Assembly: GCA_021731145.1 (NCBI GenBank)
Contig: JAKFXX010000004.1
Coordinates: forward strand, 1-64,000
Source: Gammaproteobacteria bacterium
Lineage (GTDB): Bacteria > Pseudomonadota > Gammaproteobacteria > Ga0077554 > Ga007554
Direction of reading: 5' to 3'
DNA: 64,000 bases
Positions 19,828 through 29,179 of the stretch are shown here, in pieces. The number at the start of each line of letters is the position of its first letter. The stretch's first letter is position 1. The notes below the pieces were generated by a model, which ran no database searches, had not been told where the DNA came from, and was given only the letters and a program-made list of their open reading frames with translations. A program made the position numbers and the translations under genes.

Positions 19828-20283
19828 ATGTTCCACGTCGTCCTCTACCAGCCCGAAATACCGCCCAACACCGGCAATATCATTCGCCTATGCGCGAATG
19901 CCGGGGCGGGTTTGCACCTGATTCATCCGCTGGGTTTCCGTCTGGAAGATGCCAAGCTGCGGCGCGCGGGCCTTGATTACCATGAGTTCGCGCGCGTGGT
20001 GGAGCACGAAACTTTCGATGCCTTTCTGGAAGCAGTCCAGCCCGCGCGGCTGTTGGCGTGTTCCACGAGGGGCAAGCAATGCTATGCAGATGTTGTTTTT
20101 CAGCCCGGTGACGCCTTGCTGTTCGGCCCGGAAACGCGCGGTTTGCCCGGTGAGTTGCTTGATACGCTGCCGCCTGAGCAGCTATTGCGCATTCCCATGC
20201 GGCCTGGCAACCGCAGCCTGAATTTGTCGAACGCGGTTGCGGTTATCCTTTATGAGGCATGGCGGCAGCAGGGATTCGCCTAA
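19828..20283 (+). CDS. trmL: tRNA (cytidine/uridine-34-2'-O)-methyltransferase TrmL
   Basis: SPOUT-family enzyme that methylates the ribose of the wobble nucleotide in leucine tRNAs. It has 151 residues, a typical TrmL length. Family motifs are [20 protein letters not shown] at the N terminus, [11 protein letters not shown] (knot region, SAM binding) and [19 protein letters not shown] (C-terminal knot). The ATG at 19828 is preferred over the TTG one codon upstream. It is transcribed alone, after the inverted-repeat element and opposite to the CHAP gene that follows. Confidence 0.95.
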   Translation: MFHVVLYQPEIPPNTGNIIRLCANAGAGLHLIHPLGFRLEDAKLRRAGLDYHEFARVVEHETFDAFLEAVQPARLLACSTRGKQCYADVVFQPGDALLFGPETRGLPGELLDTLPPEQLLRIPMRPGNRSLNLSNAVAVILYEAWRQQGFA

Positions 20284-20292
20284 ATGACATCC

Positions 20293-20976
20293 TCAAGTAG
20301 GGGCCGCGACGCGCTTCCAGCCGAGCAAATAAGGGTCCAGCAGCCAATATTGGCCATTCTTGCGTACCCATGTTATCTCCCGCGCGTAATTGGCTGGCCA
20401 GGGCTTATTGAGGAAATTCTGTTCTGCCACCCGGATGATGCCTGCGGCCTCATCCACCTCCGTTATCACCGCGACATGGCCGGTGTTGAGCAATTCCTTG
20501 GCGTAGATCAATAAATCACCCGGCTGCGGCGCGTCCGCCGAGCCATTGAGATAAGCCTGAAACGGGACCTGCGCACCGTCCGCGACACGCGTAACGGCAG
20601 TGATCTTGCCCCAGAGGTCGGAGGCGGTGTCGATATCGCCGTATACCACTCCCTTGTTGTTCAGCAGCCAGCGCCGCGCAAACTCCACGCACTGCCATTT
20701 GATTCCGGTAAAAGTGCCGCGCTCCTTGTTCGGAGCAAACACGAAACACTTCGCGCTGCAATTGGAATAGGCCGACACATGATCCGGCGAAACCCCCAGT
20801 AACGCACCGAAAGGCGTCACGCAATCACTCCGGCAGCTCAGCGGCAGCACCGCCCCGGTTTCGATGGGTGGCATCGCGGCAACAGGCGCACTACCCGGGC
20901 TGGCGCACGCTGCGAGCAAGACCGGAAAAATAACGGCAGCGATAAAACTCAACAGGGTTCTGTGGGTTGAGGTCAT
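20293..20976 (-). CDS. CHAP-domain amidase lipoprotein
   Basis: A 227-residue envelope protein. The N terminus is a lipoprotein signal with lipobox LLAAC (C24). The CHAP domain spans about residues 60-215 with catalytic Cys in KWQCVEFARRWL (C96), His in TGHVAVITEV (H167) and the acidic residue in VAEQN (E185). The pattern resembles the amidase half of glutathionylspermidine synthetase as well as peptidoglycan amidases, so the substrate (peptidoglycan peptide or glutathionylspermidine-like amide) is open. It converges with trmL 9 bp away and stands alone. Confidence 0.8.
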   Translation of the reverse strand: MTSTHRTLLSFIAAVIFPVLLAACASPGSAPVAAMPPIETGAVLPLSCRSDCVTPFGALLGVSPDHVSAYSNCSAKCFVFAPNKERGTFTGIKWQCVEFARRWLLNNKGVVYGDIDTASDLWGKITAVTRVADGAQVPFQAYLNGSADAPQPGDLLIYAKELLNTGHVAVITEVDEAAGIIRVAEQNFLNKPWPANYAREITWVRKNGQYWLLDPYLLGWKRVAAPT

Positions 20977-21155
20977 GTCCGGCTCCTTATTGCACGGCTT
21001 TGTTACTTATATGTCCTTTGGCGGCAGCGCAAGAAAGCCAGTGTGGCGCGCCACGCACACGATCAAACGGTGGGAGTCGCTTATTACATCACACTCTCCC
21101 GGTCTTGTATCGCATACGTCGCGTCAGCCATGCTGTACTTGGACAAGGAAGCTGT

Positions 21156-21298
21156 ATCGCCAAGGGTGGTGAGATCAGCTGATCGGTTTCGGCGAGTTCC
21201 ATGCTGCTCAGTGTGCGGCGCGCACCGGGAGCAATCTGACCATTGGCGAGCAAATGGATGCCCAGATGGAAACGCCCAACAGCCTGGAAAGAATATAG
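21156..21298 (+). pseudogene. Decayed HU/IHF-type DNA-binding protein gene fragment
   Basis: One frame (from 21156) reads IAKGGEIS and then stops. A second frame from 21179 reads LIGFGEFHAAQCAARTGSNL followed by TIGEQM, closely matching the HU core (QLIGFGTF...RAARTGRNPQTGEE). The match ends abruptly and a stop follows at 21296. The N-terminal helices and the C-terminal end are missing or unrecognisable, so this is a frameshifted remnant. The rest of the 20977-21341 gap shows nothing else I can name. Confidence 0.55.
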
Positions 21299-21341
21299 CG
21301 ATATGGCGCGATAATGTTTGCCCGCCACAAAAAAGAATATC

Positions 21342-21842
21342 ATGCCAAAAGTTGTTTCATCTCAAGAGCTCGATCAGATTGTTGACCTGATCGCACAATA
21401 CCCCGACGGCATTGGAACGGAGGGGCTTGCGCGGGTGCTCGGCGCAGATATGCCGCGTCGCACCTTACAGCGTCGCCTGGCCACACTGATCGAGCAACAG
21501 CGAATCCGAGCCGAAGGCGGCGCGCGTGCGATAAAATATCGACTTGCGCCGATCATCGGAACGCTAGCCACAACCCAAGAAGAAAATGTGCTGTTGGCAA
21601 CCGGTGAAGTCTATGTACCTGTTTCCACCGAGGGACAAGAAATCAAGGTCTACGTCCGCCAACCACGCCAGCTGGTGAGCTACAAGATCGGGTTTCTGGA
21701 GCAATACCACCCCAACAAGACCGCCTATCTGCCGGAGTCGTTACGCGCGCAACTGCATACCCTCGGCCGATCCTCAGCAAGCCACGCGGAAGCTTGGCGT
21801 CAGGTCTGGAAGCTTGGCGTCAGGTCTTGCATTAACACATAA
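21342..21842 (+). pseudogene. Truncated Fic-family protein (N-terminal part only)
   Basis: The frame encodes 166 residues. Residues about 5-65 form a winged-helix-like segment (TEGLARVLGADMPRRTLQRR). Residues about 85-145 resemble the N-terminal domain that precedes the Fic fold (GQEIKVYVRQPRQLVSYK, then FLEQYHPNKTAYLPESLRAQ, then LHTLG). The catalytic HxFx(D/E)GNGR motif is absent: the frame runs into a 20-bp tandem duplication (21788-21827) and ends. The start at 21342 is the first ATG; a TTG lies further upstream. Probably a broken AMP-transferase or regulator gene; no active product is expected. Confidence 0.55.
21788..21827. repeat. 20-bp tandem duplication at the break of the Fic gene
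   Basis: GGAAGCTTGGCGTCAGGTCT occurs twice back to back (21788-21807 and 21808-21827). The duplication marks the point where similarity to Fic proteins stops. Confidence 0.9.
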
Positions 21843-21930
21843 CACCTTTTATTTTTCATTTTGTATTGTAATGCAAGACCTGACGCAACACTGCGCATGA
21901 CGCAACACCGCATGACGCAATACTGCAACA
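21817..21930. repeat. 17-bp inverted repeat followed by 15-bp tandem units
   Basis: GCGTCAGGTCTTGCATT (21817-21833) and its exact reverse complement (21870-21886) flank an AT-rich 36-bp spacer. From about 21881 to 21926 the unit TGACGCAACACYGC(GC)A occurs three times with small changes. It is non-coding, and is probably the footprint of a mobile or recombinogenic element that truncated the neighbouring Fic gene. Confidence 0.75.
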
Positions 21931-22036
21931 CACAAAAAAGCCCATCCGCATGGGGTGGGCAATCATGCACTGTGACATCGAGGCTATATCTGGTGAGCAA
22001 TTCCGAATTGGGAATGGAATCAGATCTGGTCACTCC

Positions 22037-22834
22037 TCAATTACCGAGCGCGCCGAAGACTTTCTTTACCCAGTGCCCGGTACGCGCGACGGGATCGGTG
22101 CGGATTGCGCGCTCTTCGTCGGCAACCATGAGGAACAGGCCGTCCAGGGCCTTTTGCGTTACATAATCCTGTACCGTCGCTTGATCCTTCCCTACCAGGC
22201 CGAGTTTGGATGCCGAACCGGCGACGCGGTTATATTTCCCGGCTACGCCCAGGCGTCCCACTGCCTTGTCCACTATCGGAAGAAAGCGGGTGCGCAGATC
22301 CGATTCAGTGGATTTGCGGAAGTATTGAGTTGCTGCATCCTGTGGGCCAGTCAGTATCTGCTTTGCATCTTGCACGGACATCTGCTTGATCGCGGCCACC
22401 AGCAGGGTCTTTGCTTCCGGTACGGCAGCCTCTGCGGCACGGTTCATCGAGGTGACCAGATCGTCGATCGCTTTGCCTTGGCCCAGCGTGCGGAGCATGG
22501 GTTCTGCTTTCCTAACTGCATCGGGGAGGGGAATGCGCACCTTGTCGTTGCCGAGAAACCCGTCCTGCCGCCCGAGGCTGCCCACTGCGTTGCCCGCGCC
22601 CTGAGTAAGCGCCTCTTTCAAGCCATTCACTACATCGCTGTCGGAAAGCGCGGCGATTCCGGCGTTGTCTGCGGATTGGGATGGCTGAGGCGTGGCGAGC
22701 CGTTTGAGGTCGCCCAAGTCAAATGCGTTGGCTGGGACGCCAATGAAAATCAAGGCAGAAAAACAGAAAATATTGCGTAGCGCGTGTACCCTGAAAATGC
22801 CCTGATGCTGTATTTTTTGTATGCTGTTGTTCAC
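22037..22834 (-). CDS. DUF4197 domain exported protein
   Basis: A 265-residue protein with an N-terminal signal-like segment (FCFSALIFIGVPANA) and a DUF4197 body. Typical stretches are GLKEALTQGAGNAV, IPLPDAVRKAEPMLR, FRKSTESDLRTRFLPIVDKA and the C-terminal ALDGLFLMVADEERAIR. The family has no known function; members are periplasmic and helical. The start is GTG 22834 or TTG 22837, both served by AGGAG just upstream. It is monocistronic, and faces the slp gene across a divergent gap of about 190 bp. Confidence 0.88.
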   Translation of the reverse strand: MNNSIQKIQHQGIFRVHALRNIFCFSALIFIGVPANAFDLGDLKRLATPQPSQSADNAGIAALSDSDVVNGLKEALTQGAGNAVGSLGRQDGFLGNDKVRIPLPDAVRKAEPMLRTLGQGKAIDDLVTSMNRAAEAAVPEAKTLLVAAIKQMSVQDAKQILTGPQDAATQYFRKSTESDLRTRFLPIVDKAVGRLGVAGKYNRVAGSASKLGLVGKDQATVQDYVTQKALDGLFLMVADEERAIRTDPVARTGHWVKKVFGALGN

Positions 22835-23026
22835 CAAGGGGTACTCCTGTTACAGGATGGGACTGAAGGGGCCGATATGATAAGGTATTTCAAAGCATTG
22901 GCTCTGTTCCAGTATCTACTTTTTGCCATTGCCCGGCAATCCCCGTTGGCTATGCGACTATGGTGAACTATTGCCACGCTGATGGGTCCAATCAGCCGGG
23001 ATTGAAGCATAATGCGGAGTAATCAA

Positions 23027-23575
23027 ATGTTGCGCTGGACTGTATTAATCGCTGTGCTGCTGTCTGGCTGCGCCTCCATTCCCCAGCCGATCAGGGGGAA
23101 TGTCGCCACCCTTTCTCCGCAACAGGCGTTGCACGAGGATGTAACAGGCAATCGTGTGCGTTGGGGAGGCGAGGTCGTCAAGGTGACGGTGAATAAGGAT
23201 GACACCTGTTTCGAACTGCTCGCCAAGCCGCTTGATCGTTCCGCACGTCCTCTGCGCAGTGATAATTCAGATGGCCGTTTTATTGCCTGTGCTCCCCAGT
23301 TTTTTGATCCGGCAGTGTACGCCAAGGGTAGGGAGGTAACTGTGGTGGGCACCGTGATAGAGCCGGTGAGTGGCAAGATTGGCGAGTACGATTATCGCTA
23401 TCCGCGCGTAACAATTGAACGGATTTTTCTGTGGCCGGAACGCCCCGACTTTTCAACTATGCCGCCGCTTTATCCTTATCGCCCGTTTTATCCCTACGGC
23501 TTTTATGATCCTTTCTGGCCTCCCATGGGCTATCAATATTTTCCATCGCCTTTCATGCACCGCCACTTTTGGTGA
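23027..23575 (+). CDS. slp: Slp-family outer-membrane lipoprotein (copy 1)
   Basis: A 182-residue lipoprotein with lipobox LLSGC and a Slp/YeaY domain. RVRWGGEVVKV, CFELLAKPLDRSARP and GRFIACAPQFFDPAVYAKGR are family motifs, ending with a proline/tyrosine-rich tail. Slp proteins are induced by starvation or stationary phase in enterobacteria; their role is unclear. GGAG at 23016-23019 supports the ATG at 23027 over that at 23012. Two further copies lie at 52865-53880. Confidence 0.88.
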   Translation: MLRWTVLIAVLLSGCASIPQPIRGNVATLSPQQALHEDVTGNRVRWGGEVVKVTVNKDDTCFELLAKPLDRSARPLRSDNSDGRFIACAPQFFDPAVYAKGREVTVVGTVIEPVSGKIGEYDYRYPRVTIERIFLWPERPDFSTMPPLYPYRPFYPYGFYDPFWPPMGYQYFPSPFMHRHFW

Positions 23576-23610
23576 CAAGTCTACGGATGGCATTGACGCC
23601 AGCTTTCATC

Positions 23611-24417
23611 TCACCATTTCACTACGCGCACATTGTAAAGCGTTCTCCCCAAAAACCGCTCGCCGATGGTCTGGAAACGTAACGGTACATCGGTGACATA
23701 AAAATGGTAATCGGGCGCTGAACGTTGCGGATTCGCCAAGCCCATCTTGTCGAGCAAGTCAGCAGTCTGTTCTGCCATGCTTTCGGCAGAATCAACGAGT
23801 TGAATTTTCGGTCCGGCGGCTTCTTGTAGCAGCGGTTTGAGCAGGGGGTAGTGTGTGCACCCCAGCACCAGCGTGTCGATGTTTTGCGCCAGTACGGGCT
23901 TGAGATATTCCTGTGCGGTAAGGCGTGTGACCTGGTGATCGAGCCAGCCTTCTTCCACGAGCGGTACGAATAACGGGCAGGCTTGTGAAAATACCCGGAT
24001 GTCGGGGGCGCGCTGATGTATTGCGCGGGCGTAGGCGTTGCTGTTGATGGTGGTGGGAGTGCCGATTACCCCCACATATTTTTGGTGTGTTGCAGCAATG
24101 GCGCCCAACGCGCCGGCATCAATCACATCCAGCACCGGCACGGGGGAGAGGTCGCGCACCACCTGCGAGGCTACGGCGGCCATGGTGTTGCACGCAATGA
24201 TGAGTAGCTTGACGTTCTGCTGGAGCAGGAACTCCGTGATCTGTGTTGTGAAATGGGAGATGGTTTCGACCGACTTCACGCCATAGGGCACGCGCGCTGT
24301 GTCGCCGAAATAAACGATGTTCTCAAACGGCAGACGCTCCATGAGCGCGCGCACGACGGTAAGGCCGCCGACGCCGGAATCGAATACGCCGATGGCGTTG
24401 TTGGAATTGGGGGTCAT
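23611..24417 (-). CDS. murI: Glutamate racemase
   Basis: Converts L-glutamate to D-glutamate for peptidoglycan. It has 268 residues, the usual length. Motifs are IGVFDSGVGGLTVVRAL at the N terminus, IACNT with the first catalytic cysteine (C76), and LGCTHYPLL with the second. FGDTARVPYG is also conserved. It stands alone, convergent with the slp gene (35 bp apart) and divergent from the hydrolase-fadE operon. Confidence 0.97.
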   Translation of the reverse strand: MTPNSNNAIGVFDSGVGGLTVVRALMERLPFENIVYFGDTARVPYGVKSVETISHFTTQITEFLLQQNVKLLIIACNTMAAVASQVVRDLSPVPVLDVIDAGALGAIAATHQKYVGVIGTPTTINSNAYARAIHQRAPDIRVFSQACPLFVPLVEEGWLDHQVTRLTAQEYLKPVLAQNIDTLVLGCTHYPLLKPLLQEAAGPKIQLVDSAESMAEQTADLLDKMGLANPQRSAPDYHFYVTDVPLRFQTIGERFLGRTLYNVRVVKW

Positions 24418-24634
24418 GGGATTCAGTAATTAGCAAAATGCTGTAGATATACACTCTCACAAGTATACAGCTTTTAATGTCTCGGGTGGCTGGTTTGCCT
24501 GGCTCTCATCCCTTCAAAGAATCGACACTCTGCCGCTATAGAACATGTGGCAACCGGCATTGTCTACCTAATTATATACCCCGTTTCAAGCCGGCTCTCA
24601 CGGCACAGAGGTAACGTCAGGCAGAGAGGTGAGT

Positions 24635-25564
24635 ATGTTAGGCTGGCTGAGAAAAAGATTCGACCGATGGCTTGCCCAGGAGATGGGCGCCAATGCCTCC
24701 CCGCTGTGTGATTTCGAGCGTTTGTGCCGGGTGATTCGCCCCGGTGATGTGGTGTTGGTGGAGGGGAGTACCCGTCTTAGCGGTTTCATCAAAAATATCA
24801 CGCAAAGTCAGTGGACCCACTCCGCGCTCTATCTCGGTTATCTTCATGAGATAGAGGACGAAGGCGTGCGCTGGCATATCCGCAGGTTTTATGACGGTGA
24901 TCTCAGTGAGCCGTTACTGATCGAGGGGTTGATTGGTCAAGGCATTATCGTTGCGCCTCTGAGCCGTTATCGCGGTGCACATTTGCGTGTTTGCCAGCCG
25001 CGTGGTTTGTCATCCGATGATGCCTACAAGGTGATTGGATTTGCCGTGCGGCATTTGGGTGTCGAGTATGATGTACGTCAATTGTTCGATCTGGCGCGGC
25101 TGATGTCTCCTTATAGCGTGCTGCCACGGCGTTGGCGGTCCAGTCTGTTTGATATTCGTGCGAATATTTCCCATCGCACCATCTGCTCCACGCTGATTGC
25201 GGCGGCGTTTGAGTCCGTGAATTTCCCGGTATTGCCGGTGGCGCGCCGCAGTGATGATGGCGGGCTGCGGCTCTATCCACGAAATACGCGCTTGTGCACG
25301 CCCCGTGACTTTGATTATTCTCCCTACTTTGATGTTGTGAAGAGTCCTCTGCCGGCCCTGGACGATGTAGGTGTGTATCGCCATCTGCCTTGGGACAGCA
25401 GCGGGGCGATTTGCAATAACGAAAATGACTGCGTTATGCCCGTGGCTCCGGCTTCGTCCTTGGCGGTCAATGTCAGAGACGGTGCCGCCGCGCGCAATGG
25501 CGTGCAATGGCGCAGCCGCCGCGCCCGAAGGCATAGAGTTATAGTGGGAGCGACCAAGACATGA
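24635..25564 (+). CDS. YiiX/YebB-like NlpC/P60-type cysteine hydrolase
   Basis: A 309-residue protein of the permuted papain-like group (DUF830/YiiX). IRPGDVVLVEGS precedes the family histidine in QSQWTHSALYLG, and the cysteine is in HRTICSTLIAAAFES, the His-before-Cys order expected for permuted enzymes. Such proteins are thought to hydrolyse or transfer acyl or amide groups. It overlaps fadE by 4 bp (ATGA), so it is translated with a beta-oxidation gene, which may point to a lipid-linked substrate. AGAGGTG supports the ATG at 24635. Confidence 0.75.
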   Translation: MLGWLRKRFDRWLAQEMGANASPLCDFERLCRVIRPGDVVLVEGSTRLSGFIKNITQSQWTHSALYLGYLHEIEDEGVRWHIRRFYDGDLSEPLLIEGLIGQGIIVAPLSRYRGAHLRVCQPRGLSSDDAYKVIGFAVRHLGVEYDVRQLFDLARLMSPYSVLPRRWRSSLFDIRANISHRTICSTLIAAAFESVNFPVLPVARRSDDGGLRLYPRNTRLCTPRDFDYSPYFDVVKSPLPALDDVGVYRHLPWDSSGAICNNENDCVMPVAPASSLAVNVRDGAAARNGVQWRSRRARRHRVIVGATKT

Positions 25565-27912
25565 TGTCCTTTTTGTTGGTAGCAGGTGTTTTGTTGGCCG
25601 CTATGGCAGTGGTGCTCAGTGTCCCGGCTTTAAGGCGGCCATTAATCAGCAATCGCATATTGCCATGGTTCCGCGCTGCACTGCCGCCCATGTCGCAAAC
25701 CGAGCGCGATGCGATTGAGGCGGGTACGGTATGGTGGGAGGGTGATCTTTTCAGTGGCCGTCCCGACTGGAACAAGCTGCTCGCCATCCCCGCGCCGAAA
25801 CTCAGCACTGAGGAGCAGGCGTTTCTCGACGGCCCGGTGGAAGAGCTGTGTCGCATGCTCAACGACTGGCACATCACCGAGGAATTGCACGATCTGCCGC
25901 CGCACGTCTGGCAATTCATCAAGGACAACCGTTTCTTCGGCATGATCATCCCGAAAAAATACGGTGGCCTGGAATTCTCTGCTTTGGTACATTCCGCAGT
26001 GGTGATGAAGATCTCCGGCCGCAGCGTGGCGGCGGGCGTGACGGTGATGGTGCCCAATTCCTTAGGTCCGGCGGAGCTGCTGCTGCACTATGGCACGGAG
26101 GAGCAGAAGAACCATTATCTGCCGCGTCTGGCGCGTGGCGAGGAGGTGCCGTGCTTTGCGCTCACCGGTCCGGAGGCGGGTTCGGATGCCAGCTCTATCC
26201 CGGATACAGGCGTGGTGTGCCGTGGCATGTTTCAAGGGCACGATGTCGTTGGCATTCGTCTCAATTGGGATAAGCGCTATATCACCCTCGGTCCGGTGGC
26301 GACGGTGCTGGGTCTGGCCTTCAAGCTTTATGACCCCGACGGGCTGCTGGGCAACAAAAAGGAGCTGGGCATCACCTGCGCGCTGATCCCGACCCGCACG
26401 CCGGGGATCACTATCGGCAATCGCCATTTCCCTCTCAACATTCCCTTCCAGAACGGGCCGAACAGCGGCAAGGATGTGTTTATTCCGTTGGATTGGATTA
26501 TCGGCGGTGCGGCGGGCGCGGGCCAGGGCTGGCGCATGCTCATGGAGTCTCTGGCGGCAGGGCGCTCCATCTCGTTGCCTGCGCAGAGTGTGGGGGCGAG
26601 CAAGCTGGCATGCCGCGCCACAGGCGCCTATGCGCGCATCCGCAAGCAATTCAAGATGCCCATTGGCCGCTTCGAGGGCGTGGAAGAGGCCTTGGCGCGT
26701 ATTGCCGGTTATACTTACATGATGGACGCCGCACGCGTCATGACGGCAGGCGCCGTGGATCTGGGCGAGAAGCCCTCGGTGGTGTCGGCTATCGTCAAAT
26801 ATCATCTCACCGAACGCATGCGCAAAGTGGTCAACGACGCGATGGATGTGCAGGGCGGCAGCGGCATCTGCATGGGCCCGCGCAACCTGCTGGGGCGTGT
26901 TTATCAGTCCATTCCTATCGGCATTACGGTGGAAGGGGCGAATATTCTCACGCGTAGTCTGATCATTTTCGGCCAAGGCGCGGTGCGCGCCCATCCCTAC
27001 GTGTTGAAGGAGATGCGGGCAGCGACGGATACCGATCCGCAACGCGCATCCGAGCAGTTTGATAAGGCGTTTTTCGGGCACATCGGATTCACCGTGAGTA
27101 ATGCCATTCGCGCGCTGATGCATGGTTTGACGGGGGCGAATTTTGCGGGCGCGCCTGCGCAGGCTGGGCCGGAGCGTCATTATTATCAGCAATTAACGCG
27201 CATGAGCGCCGCGTTCGCATTGGTGGCCGATGCGTCCATGTTGATGCTGGGCGGGGCGCTCAAACGCAAGGAAAAACTATCCGGGCGACTGGCCGATGTG
27301 TTGAGCCACTTGTATCTGGCATCCACCGTGCTCAAGCGCTTTGCCGATCAGGGGCGTCCCGCCGCCGATCTGCCTCTGCTGCAATGGGCGTGCGATGATG
27401 CGCTGCATCAAATGCAGGAGGCGCTGGACGGCCTGCTGCGCAACCTCCCGAACCGGGGCGCCGCCGCGCTGCTGCGCCTGCTGGTCTTTCCGCTTGGCAA
27501 GCCGTATGCTGCACCACATGACGCGCTGGGCCACAAGGCTGCGAGCCTGCTGCTTGAGCCTTCCGAGGCCCGCGACCGGCTGACATTAGGGGTATATCTC
27601 CCCGCTGATCTTGCCGAGCCAATGGGGCGTCTGGAAGACGCATTGACGAAGACCATCGCCGCTGAGGCGGTGGAGAAAAAACTGCGCGCTGCGCTGAACG
27701 CGGGCGCATCGAACGGCAATGACGAGGTGGCGCGGATACGCGAAGCCGTCAAACAAAGTGTGATCAGCGAAGATGAAGCAGGTGTCTTGCTTGACGCCAT
27801 CGCCGCGCGCAAAGAGGTGATTAAAGTCGATGACTTTGCGCCTGAGTATTGGAAAACGGAGGAAATCGAGTGGCCAACGGAACAGAAAACGCCGGCAAAA
27901 CGGTTTATATAA
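25561..27912 (+). CDS. fadE: Acyl-CoA dehydrogenase FadE
   Basis: FAD enzyme for the first step of fatty-acid beta-oxidation (acyl-CoA to trans-2-enoyl-CoA). It has 783 residues and the large FadE layout: an N-terminal membrane helix (FLLVAGVLLAAMAVVLSVPA), the dehydrogenase core with CFALTGPEAGSDASSIPD (FAD and substrate loop) and VQGGSGICMGPRNLLGR, and a C-terminal DUF1974 extension. No frame breaks. It overlaps the previous gene by 4 bp and the thiolase by about 40 bp, so the block is probably one operon. Confidence 0.95.
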   Translation: MMSFLLVAGVLLAAMAVVLSVPALRRPLISNRILPWFRAALPPMSQTERDAIEAGTVWWEGDLFSGRPDWNKLLAIPAPKLSTEEQAFLDGPVEELCRMLNDWHITEELHDLPPHVWQFIKDNRFFGMIIPKKYGGLEFSALVHSAVVMKISGRSVAAGVTVMVPNSLGPAELLLHYGTEEQKNHYLPRLARGEEVPCFALTGPEAGSDASSIPDTGVVCRGMFQGHDVVGIRLNWDKRYITLGPVATVLGLAFKLYDPDGLLGNKKELGITCALIPTRTPGITIGNRHFPLNIPFQNGPNSGKDVFIPLDWIIGGAAGAGQGWRMLMESLAAGRSISLPAQSVGASKLACRATGAYARIRKQFKMPIGRFEGVEEALARIAGYTYMMDAARVMTAGAVDLGEKPSVVSAIVKYHLTERMRKVVNDAMDVQGGSGICMGPRNLLGRVYQSIPIGITVEGANILTRSLIIFGQGAVRAHPYVLKEMRAATDTDPQRASEQFDKAFFGHIGFTVSNAIRALMHGLTGANFAGAPAQAGPERHYYQQLTRMSAAFALVADASMLMLGGALKRKEKLSGRLADVLSHLYLASTVLKRFADQGRPAADLPLLQWACDDALHQMQEALDGLLRNLPNRGAAALLRLLVFPLGKPYAAPHDALGHKAASLLLEPSEARDRLTLGVYLPADLAEPMGRLEDALTKTIAAEAVEKKLRAALNAGASNGNDEVARIREAVKQSVISEDEAGVLLDAIAARKEVIKVDDFAPEYWKTEEIEWPTEQKTPAKRFI

Positions 27913-29177
27913 TCGACGGCAGCCGCACGCCGCAGCTCAAGGCGAAAAACAAGCCGGGGCCATTTATCGCCGGTGATCTGGCGGTGGCGGCGGGTCGTCC
28001 GCTGCTGGCGCGTCAGCCCTTTGAGCCGGGTGATTTTGACGAAGTGATTCTGGGCTGTATGATGCCGGGGCCGGATGAGGCGAATATCGCGCGCGTTGCA
28101 GCGCTACGTCTGGGATGCGGCAAGCACGTCCCGGCATGGACGGTGCAACGTAATTGCGCCTCTGGCATGCAGGCGCTCGACTGTGCCGCGCACGACATCG
28201 CTGCGGGCCGCGCCAACCTGGTGCTGGCGGGCGGTGTGGAGTCGATGAGCCATGCGCCTGTGCTGCTCAACACCGACATGGTGGGGTGGCTTGGCGAGTG
28301 GAGCGCGGCGCGCAATTTTGGCGCTAAACTTGCCGCTCTGAGCAAATTGCGCCCTGCCTACTTTGCGCCGATCATCGGCTTGCTGCGTGGACTCACCGAT
28401 CCCGTTGTTGGCCTGTCCATGGGACAGACCGCCGAAAATATCGCGCACCGTTTTAACATCAGCCGCGAGCAGATGGACGCCTTTGCCCTGGAAAGCCACC
28501 GCCGCCTGGCCAAGGCGCAGGATGAAGGCCTGCTGAATGAGATCGAGACACTCTACGACACGCGGGGCAATGCCTACGAGCACGATGACGGCCTGCGCCG
28601 CGATGGCGACCTGGCTAAACTCGCCAAGCTCAAACCTGTCTTCGACCGTCATTTTGGTAATGTCACCGCAGCCAACAGCGCGCAGATCACCGATGGCGCG
28701 GCACTGCTGATTCTGGCAAGTGAAGAGGCCGTTGATAAATATCAACTGCCGGTGCTGGGCCGGATTATCGACAGCCAATGGGCAGGATTGGAGCCTGCAC
28801 AAATGGGGCTTGGCCCTGCCCACGCCATGGCACCGATCATGCGGCGGCGCGGATTGACGATTGGCGATATCGATTACTGGGAGATCAATGAGGCATTCGC
28901 CGCGCAGGTGTTGGCGTGCCTGGCGGCATGGAAAGATGCTGATTATTGCCGCAGCGAACTGGGGCTGGATGGAGCACTGGGTGAGATCGACCACGCGCGG
29001 CTCAATATTGATGGCGGTGGCGTGAGCCTTGGGCACCCCGTGGGGGCGAGCGGTGCGCGCATTGTGTTGCATCTATTGAATGTATTAAAACGCACCAACA
29101 CACGGCGCGGCATGGCCAGTCTGTGCATTGGCGGCGGCCAGGGTGGTGCGATGCTGGTTGAAAGCGGAAGGGAGTGA
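27870..29177 (+). CDS. fadI: Acetyl-CoA acyltransferase (thiolase, FadI-like)
   Basis: Cleaves 3-ketoacyl-CoA to acetyl-CoA in the last step of beta-oxidation. It has 435 residues, long like FadI-type thiolases. The nucleophile is C96 in QRNCASGMQALDCA, and the other active-site motifs are GGVESMSHAP, EINEAFAAQ, GHPVGASGAR and CIGGGQGG. The GTG at 27870 is chosen because GGAGGA lies 6-7 bases upstream, inside the end of fadE. Its stop overlaps the region just before the fadJ-like start, as expected for a two-subunit beta-oxidation complex. Confidence 0.92.
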   Translation: MANGTENAGKTVYIIDGSRTPQLKAKNKPGPFIAGDLAVAAGRPLLARQPFEPGDFDEVILGCMMPGPDEANIARVAALRLGCGKHVPAWTVQRNCASGMQALDCAAHDIAAGRANLVLAGGVESMSHAPVLLNTDMVGWLGEWSAARNFGAKLAALSKLRPAYFAPIIGLLRGLTDPVVGLSMGQTAENIAHRFNISREQMDAFALESHRRLAKAQDEGLLNEIETLYDTRGNAYEHDDGLRRDGDLAKLAKLKPVFDRHFGNVTAANSAQITDGAALLILASEEAVDKYQLPVLGRIIDSQWAGLEPAQMGLGPAHAMAPIMRRRGLTIGDIDYWEINEAFAAQVLACLAAWKDADYCRSELGLDGALGEIDHARLNIDGGGVSLGHPVGASGARIVLHLLNVLKRTNTRRGMASLCIGGGQGGAMLVESGRE

Positions 29178-29179
29178 CG

